Assembly (NCBI GenBank): GCA_035536775.1
Contig: DATLNM010000018.1
Location: forward strand, 1-36,703
Length of the DNA stretch: 36,703 nucleotides
Direction: 5' to 3'
Source of the DNA: DATLNM01 sp035536775
GTDB lineage: Bacteria > Actinomycetota > CADDZG01 > WHSQ01
Position numbers and translations under genes: made by a program. The notes below the pieces were generated by a model. It made no database searches. It was not told the origin of the DNA and saw only the letters and a list, made by a program, of their open reading frames with translations. Below are positions 33,187-36,703 of the stretch, one piece after another (position 1 is the first letter of the stretch; each line of letters begins with the position of its first letter).

Positions 33187-33316
33187 CAAAACCCCCCTCG
33201 CCCGACGGACCCGCGGCGCACAGAGTAAGTCCCGCGAGACCCAAGGCTGGAGAGTGGCCAGCCATGGATGGGCAGCAACCCCGGGGGCGCGTATCCCCAC
33301 CGGGGTCAAAGATGCG

Positions 33317-34114
33317 CTAGGCGGCTTGAGGGTCGCTGACGTTGGGCGTCTCGGACCACAGGTGCGCGCCGAGCCAGATCCACCCGACGACGAACGCCGT
33401 CATCGCTACGGCCGGAGCGAGTGGCCCGGCGTCGATCTGAAGAAAGAGGTCGAGTGCTCCCAAGGAGAAGGCTGCAAGCAGACCGCCGATCCAGATCGCG
33501 ATAGGGCGACGGGGAACCACGCCCGATCTCATTGCACCAAGAAGATAAAGACCCAGGCCCACGGGCATCGCGATGAATCCCCCAAAGGCAGTAGGCGCGA
33601 ACCACAGCCAGTTACTGACAACAGTGAGGATGAGACCGGCGATCATCAACCTGGACCCGATGCGTCCATATGGCAACAGCTTGCCCCGGACGCGCATGTA
33701 AAGGGCAACGAAGCTGATGGCCAATAACACGAGGAACGACAAAGCCAGTTCGGCGAACGCTCCGCGGCTGAACGACACGGACATGTCGTGGTAGAGCAGG
33801 GTTATTCCAAGGCCGGCGGCACCGATGATGCCGGCCAGCCCTGCGAAACGTGTGAATGTAGTAGGCACTCCTACTCCCTTCGATTCTGCCCAGAGTCCAA
33901 CCACGACCTCCCGCGGACCGAAGTCGCTGATCGCCATGCGCTGGGCTTCGTTGATCTTGAGACCCTGCTCAAGATGTCGTTGAGTCGAATCCTCGAGATG
34001 CCCTCGCATCTCTTCCACCAGACGGCGGCGGAGTCGCGCGTGTCCCACGATGTCCGGTTCCAATCGCGCCAGGAAGATGCCGATCGGGTCGGAGGCCTGC
34101 TGCCTCCTACCCAC
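33317..34114 (-). CDS. Membrane protein with permease-prefix-like N-terminus
   Basis: A protein of about 265 residues. The first 75 residues (LARLEPDIVGHARLRRRLVEEMRGHLED..., INEAQRMAISDFGPREVV) match the helical permease-prefix/DUF1700-like domain that often precedes membrane proteins controlled by PadR regulators. Six or so transmembrane helices follow, among them FAGLAGIIGAAGLGITLLY, ALSFLVLLAISFVALYM and IAIWIGGLLAAFSLGALDLFL. The start is uncertain: GTG at 34114 overlaps the padR 3' end by eight bases, and a strong GGAGG lies further in; another GTG is at 34120. It is cotranscribed with padR. The transported or sensed compound, if any, is unknown. Confidence 0.7.
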   Translation of the reverse strand: MGRRQQASDPIGIFLARLEPDIVGHARLRRRLVEEMRGHLEDSTQRHLEQGLKINEAQRMAISDFGPREVVVGLWAESKGVGVPTTFTRFAGLAGIIGAAGLGITLLYHDMSVSFSRGAFAELALSFLVLLAISFVALYMRVRGKLLPYGRIGSRLMIAGLILTVVSNWLWFAPTAFGGFIAMPVGLGLYLLGAMRSGVVPRRPIAIWIGGLLAAFSLGALDLFLQIDAGPLAPAVAMTAFVVGWIWLGAHLWSETPNVSDPQAA

Positions 34115-34433
34115 CCGCACCCTCCAGGACAGAGCTGACGGCCGTTCGGAAGCCACGCCATTCGCCGCGCTTGGCCTCGAGGGCCTTGGTTCCGGCTCGG
34201 GTCAGCTCGTAGATCCGTCGCCGGCGCCCCTGCTCCGTGCTCCAACGACTCGAGAGGTAACCCTGTCGTTCGAGACGGTGCAACGCTGGGTAGACGGTTC
34301 CCTCGGGTAAGTCGAACTCACCTTGGCTGCGGCGCCGCAGCTCCTCGATGATGGCGTAACCGTGCAGCGGGCCCTGCTCCACGACTGCCAAGACGAGAGG
34401 GTCGAGGTGACCCTTGATGAGTTCGCTTGCCAT
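34107..34433 (-). CDS. PadR family transcriptional regulator
   Basis: A 108-residue winged-helix regulator. The whole PadR domain is present: LDPLVLAVVEQGPLHGYAIIEELRRRSQGEFDLPEGTVYPALHRLERQGYLSSRW, followed by RRRRIYELTRAGTKALEAKRGEWRGF; the wing residues and recognition helix (EGTVYPALHRLE) are intact. It is of the small, PadR-s2 type with a short C-terminal dimer helix. It starts with ATG at 34433 with almost no leader; the promoter gives a transcription start next to the ATG, so the mRNA is probably leaderless. Three CCTAG(G) boxes in the promoter make autorepression likely. It controls at least the overlapping membrane protein gene. Confidence 0.93.
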   Translation of the reverse strand: MASELIKGHLDPLVLAVVEQGPLHGYAIIEELRRRSQGEFDLPEGTVYPALHRLERQGYLSSRWSTEQGRRRRIYELTRAGTKALEAKRGEWRGFRTAVSSVLEGAGG

Positions 34434-34434
34434 A

Positions 34435-34464
34435 CCTAGATATCCTAGGCTTAGTGTTCCTAGG
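34435..34464. promoter_or_regulatory. PadR operator boxes (CCTAGG repeats)
   Basis: CCTAGG occurs at 34459-34464 and 34444-34449, and CCTAG at 34435-34439. They cover the promoter spacer, the -10 element and the transcription start. CCTAG/CTAGG around ATATC (34435-34449) is an inverted repeat of the type PadR proteins bind; I infer that PadR represses its own transcription here. Confidence 0.6.
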
Positions 34465-34470
34465 TGTCAA
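34442..34470 (-). promoter_or_regulatory. padR promoter, leaderless
   Basis: On the minus strand TTGACA (34465-34470) and TAGGAT (34442-34447) are separated by 17 bases, a consensus-like sigma70 promoter. The expected start of transcription lies one or two bases from the padR ATG at 34433, so no room is left for a ribosome site. Confidence 0.8.
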
Positions 34471-34615
34471 CCTGTCCTGAACGTGGTCCCCTGGTTCAAA
34501 AACCAGTGCTTCGCGCTTAGTTGCGGCCCGTCAGGTTGTGGACGCCTCGAGGGGCTCATCGCCCCCACGCGTCCTAGGGTGACCTGATGCCCCGCCGGTC
34601 GTACAAGCAGACGTG

Positions 34616-36703
34616 ATGCCGATGAGCAGCAAGCCGGCGCGCGTCATGGCACTGCTCGGCACGGCTCTCGGGCTGGTGGGGGCGATGGCCGGCCCTGTTG
34701 CACGTGCGCAGCCGGCCGATGAGCGCTGCGCCGATCGAAGTTCGAATGGTCTCTGGACGTCGATCTCCGCGCCCGCGTTCCCGCGCGGAGCTGCGACGAT
34801 TACCGACCTGGCCGTGGACGCGAACGACGAACGGCTCATGCTCGTGACCAACGGTCACGCTGTGACACGTACCGTCAACGGCGGCTGCAGCTGGGCGACA
34901 TCATTCGACCTCGGCGACCTCCCCTCACTCGATCGTCCGTACACCGCCGCGACGGCACGCATCGCATTCATCGGTCCCCTCGGTGGTGGGACCGCAGTGA
35001 TGGTTGTCGAGCAGACATTGCCCGCTCCACGTCCGCGCGTCCTCGTAACGACGGATGGCGGCAACACTTGGACGGAAGCTGCCGTCGGCCTCGAAGCCGT
35101 TCGAGGACGTCCCCTGGCGCTCGCGGTCGGGGGCCAGAATGTCTACCTTCTCGTCGACGTCACCCGCCGAGTCGGTGACCTCGTCGCGATCGCGCCGCCC
35201 CACTCCCTCTACGTCAGCGGCGATGGAGGTCTGACGTGGGAGCCACGCGCCGCCGAACCGGAGGGGACCGACGTCCAGGTCGGCCCGATCGGGCCCGTGA
35301 CGATCGGCGGCGACGATGTGGACGGCACCCTCGATGACCTGGCGGTGACTCCGTCATCGACCGAGGAGTTATGGCTCCACGGGTCGGCCGGCCTCTATCA
35401 CTCCTACGATGCCGGCGCGTCGGCAACGCGGGAGGAAGCGTCGCTAGGGCCTGTGGCCGATTTCGATATCGCAACGCTGACGGGAGCATCGGAGATATTC
35501 ACCGCGTACGCGGACGGATCTGCGCGGGCGCGACGGTCGCTCGACGGCAACTCGTTCGAGGATCTCGACACCCCGACGGCCGTCGAGACGGCCGCGTTTC
35601 CCGCGGTGTCGGGACCCGAAGGCGTATTCATCGAACGCTTTGGCCCGCTCGATCTCGCCGGCAGAGACGCGCTCGCGCGCCGACTCCGCGATCCGCGCTG
35701 GCGCAACATCACGCCGCGCGGCGGCCTCACTCTGAGCGAGCTGCAGGTGATGGGCACGCTCGGAACTCCGATCGTCTTCGGCCATACCGAGACGACCATC
35801 GAACGCTATGAGGACAACCCACGGGGCCTTGGGGTAGTCCCGCCCGCCGGCGGGTACGATGTCGGAGCGCTGCCGGGACTCGACCTGAGGCGTGCACCGC
35901 CCAAATTGAGCGGGCCGGCGAAGATCTCGGTGCGACCCGGTCAGGTGCACCGTGCGTTCTACGAACTGTCGCTACCCCCGATCCCGCGCAAGGTCGACAT
36001 CATGTTCCTCGTCGACGACTCGCGAAGCATGATCCCGGCCATCAACGGCGTGAAGTTGGGGCTGGAACAGATCATCCGAGATCTCACTGCGGCAGGACTC
36101 GATGTGTGGTTCGGAGCAGGGCGCTACTGCGCGCCGCAGGACCCTCCGTCGTATGAACGACTACTAGAGGTCTCGCCTCCCGGACCCGAGCTCGCCGCCG
36201 CGCTGAACCGGATGGAGACCGATTGTGGTGGCTTCGAGATGCAATTGGGCTCGGCTTACGAGGCCGTCACGGGAGACGGCGTGTTCGCAGCAGCCGACCA
36301 GGAGGCGAACTTCCGGCCGAACTCACTGCCCATCATCCTCAACGTCACCGACGAAGCTGTCTCGCAGGGCCCCGGGCATCCTTCCTACGATCTGTTTGCA
36401 GCAACGCTCAATGCGGCCGATGTTAGACACATCGGTCTCGCGATCCAGAACGAGGCCGGCACAACAACGGCGACGGTAGGCGACTGTTGCCCGGCTCCCG
36501 GCCTCAGACGAGCGGGTCTCATCACCCGCACGGTCGCCCCGGCGGGGGGAGCTGATTGCAACGGAGACTCGCTGCCCGACCTTGCTCCCGGAGAGCCCCT
36601 CGTATGTGTCGTCAGTCATGCACTCGCCGAGAGCGGCGCCGTCATGTCCGAAGCGATCGTCAACACAGTCAAAGCCGTGGCCAAGGAAGCGAGCGTCGGC
36701 GTC
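34616..36703 (+). CDS. Secreted BNR-repeat and von Willebrand A protein, 3' truncated
   Basis: An open frame of 696 codons that continues past the window end. A signal peptide (MALLGTALGLVGAMAGP... ending ARA, about residue 31) leads to a beta-propeller-like region with Asp-box motifs: NGGCSW, TTDGGNTW (Asp147) and SGDGGLTWEPR (Asp203), as in BNR/sortilin-type repeats. From residue 459 a von Willebrand A domain begins, VDIMFLVDDSRSM, whose DxSxS metal-site motif is complete (Asp467-Asp468-Ser469-Arg-Ser471); later parts include LPIILNVTDEAV. It looks like a cell-surface or secreted adhesive or sensing protein. ATG 34616 or 34622 can be the start; both give the signal peptide. Function beyond binding is unknown. 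Confidence 0.8.
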   Translation, partial: MPMSSKPARVMALLGTALGLVGAMAGPVARAQPADERCADRSSNGLWTSISAPAFPRGAATITDLAVDANDERLMLVTNGHAVTRTVNGGCSWATSFDLGDLPSLDRPYTAATARIAFIGPLGGGTAVMVVEQTLPAPRPRVLVTTDGGNTWTEAAVGLEAVRGRPLALAVGGQNVYLLVDVTRRVGDLVAIAPPHSLYVSGDGGLTWEPRAAEPEGTDVQVGPIGPVTIGGDDVDGTLDDLAVTPSSTEELWLHGSAGLYHSYDAGASATREEASLGPVADFDIATLTGASEIFTAYADGSARARRSLDGNSFEDLDTPTAVETAAFPAVSGPEGVFIERFGPLDLAGRDALARRLRDPRWRNITPRGGLTLSELQVMGTLGTPIVFGHTETTIERYEDNPRGLGVVPPAGGYDVGALPGLDLRRAPPKLSGPAKISVRPGQVHRAFYELSLPPIPRKVDIMFLVDDSRSMIPAINGVKLGLEQIIRDLTAAGLDVWFGAGRYCAPQDPPSYERLLEVSPPGPELAAALNRMETDCGGFEMQLGSAYEAVTGDGVFAAADQEANFRPNSLPIILNVTDEAVSQGPGHPSYDLFAATLNAADVRHIGLAIQNEAGTTTATVGDCCPAPGLRRAGLITRTVAPAGGADCNGDSLPDLAPGEPLVCVVSHALAESGAVMSEAIVNTVKAVAKEASVGV

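Noticed and set aside
33187..33316. Leader of the M23 gene as a c-di-AMP (ydaO-type) riboswitch, which often precedes actinobacterial cell-wall hydrolases
   Set aside because: The conserved ydaO sequence blocks could not be found; only short GC-rich pairings such as GGCTGG/CCAGCC.
34491..34506. CTGGTTCAAAAACCAG, resembling a tRNA T-arm
   Set aside because: No acceptor, D or anticodon stems can be drawn around it; it is only a six-base hairpin.
34551..34565. GGGGCTCATCGCCCC hairpin as a terminator
   Set aside because: No T-run follows, and no gene ends nearby on either strand.

Overview
The window is a high-GC stretch (roughly two thirds G+C), densely packed with genes, from what looks like an actinomycetote chromosome, probably an uncultured lineage. 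The evidence is the GTG and TTG starts, the many 4-base ATGA/GTGA stop-start overlaps, a lipoprotein-type solute-binding protein, an apparently leaderless padR transcript, and families common in Actinomycetota (CU044_5270-like protein beside an ECF sigma factor, a DUF6351-like protein, AlkZ-like winged-helix protein). I saw no rRNA, tRNA, CRISPR array, transposase, phage gene or attachment site. No gap between genes exceeds 300 bases.

Layout. (1) 1-3485, + strand: histidine degradation, hutU (5' truncated), hutF and hutI, coupled by overlaps; hutF implies the formylglutamate branch. (2) 3578-6427: a GT2 glycosyltransferase and a methyltransferase (+), converging with a 50-base overlap on a GT39-like membrane glycosyltransferase (-). 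(3) 6424-12679, - strand: acyl-CoA ligase, KAS III-like protein with Ser in place of the nucleophilic Cys, CocE-type hydrolase, msrA and a YibE/F membrane protein. (4) 12793-20913, + strand, divergent from (3): a LIV-type ABC importer (binding lipoprotein, LivH, a fused LivM-LivG, LivF), a TetR regulator, a second acyl-CoA ligase and a secreted lipase-like hydrolase, nearly all joined by 4-base overlaps. A consensus-like promoter and a 17-base inverted repeat sit between the divergent arms. Together, regions 3 and 4 look like one regulated system to free, import and CoA-activate an unknown carboxylic acid.

(5) 20925-24811: small genes: a UBP-type zinc finger protein, two small secreted proteins, a zinc ribbon, and a two-gene regulatory unit (LuxR-type HTH plus an ECF-like sigma factor with a weak region 4 and a membrane-anchored tail) ending in a clear intrinsic terminator; then a DUF2007-like protein and a membrane protein. 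(6) 24848-27537: AlkZ-like DNA glycosylase, pnuC and nadR, i.e. nicotinamide riboside/NMN salvage beside a repair protein. (7) 27640-31484: a secreted DUF6351-like protein, then an ECF sigma factor (apparent CTG start) with its CU044_5270-like partner. (8) 31528-36703: a secreted M23 peptidase-LamG protein, a PadR/membrane-protein pair with a well-resolved promoter and repeated operator boxes, and a secreted BNR-repeat/von Willebrand A protein cut by the window end.

The best candidates for undescribed biology are the importer/CoA-ligase/KAS III(Ser) module with its operator, and the HTH plus membrane-tailed sigma factor pair. All functions are read from sequence motifs; no database search was run.
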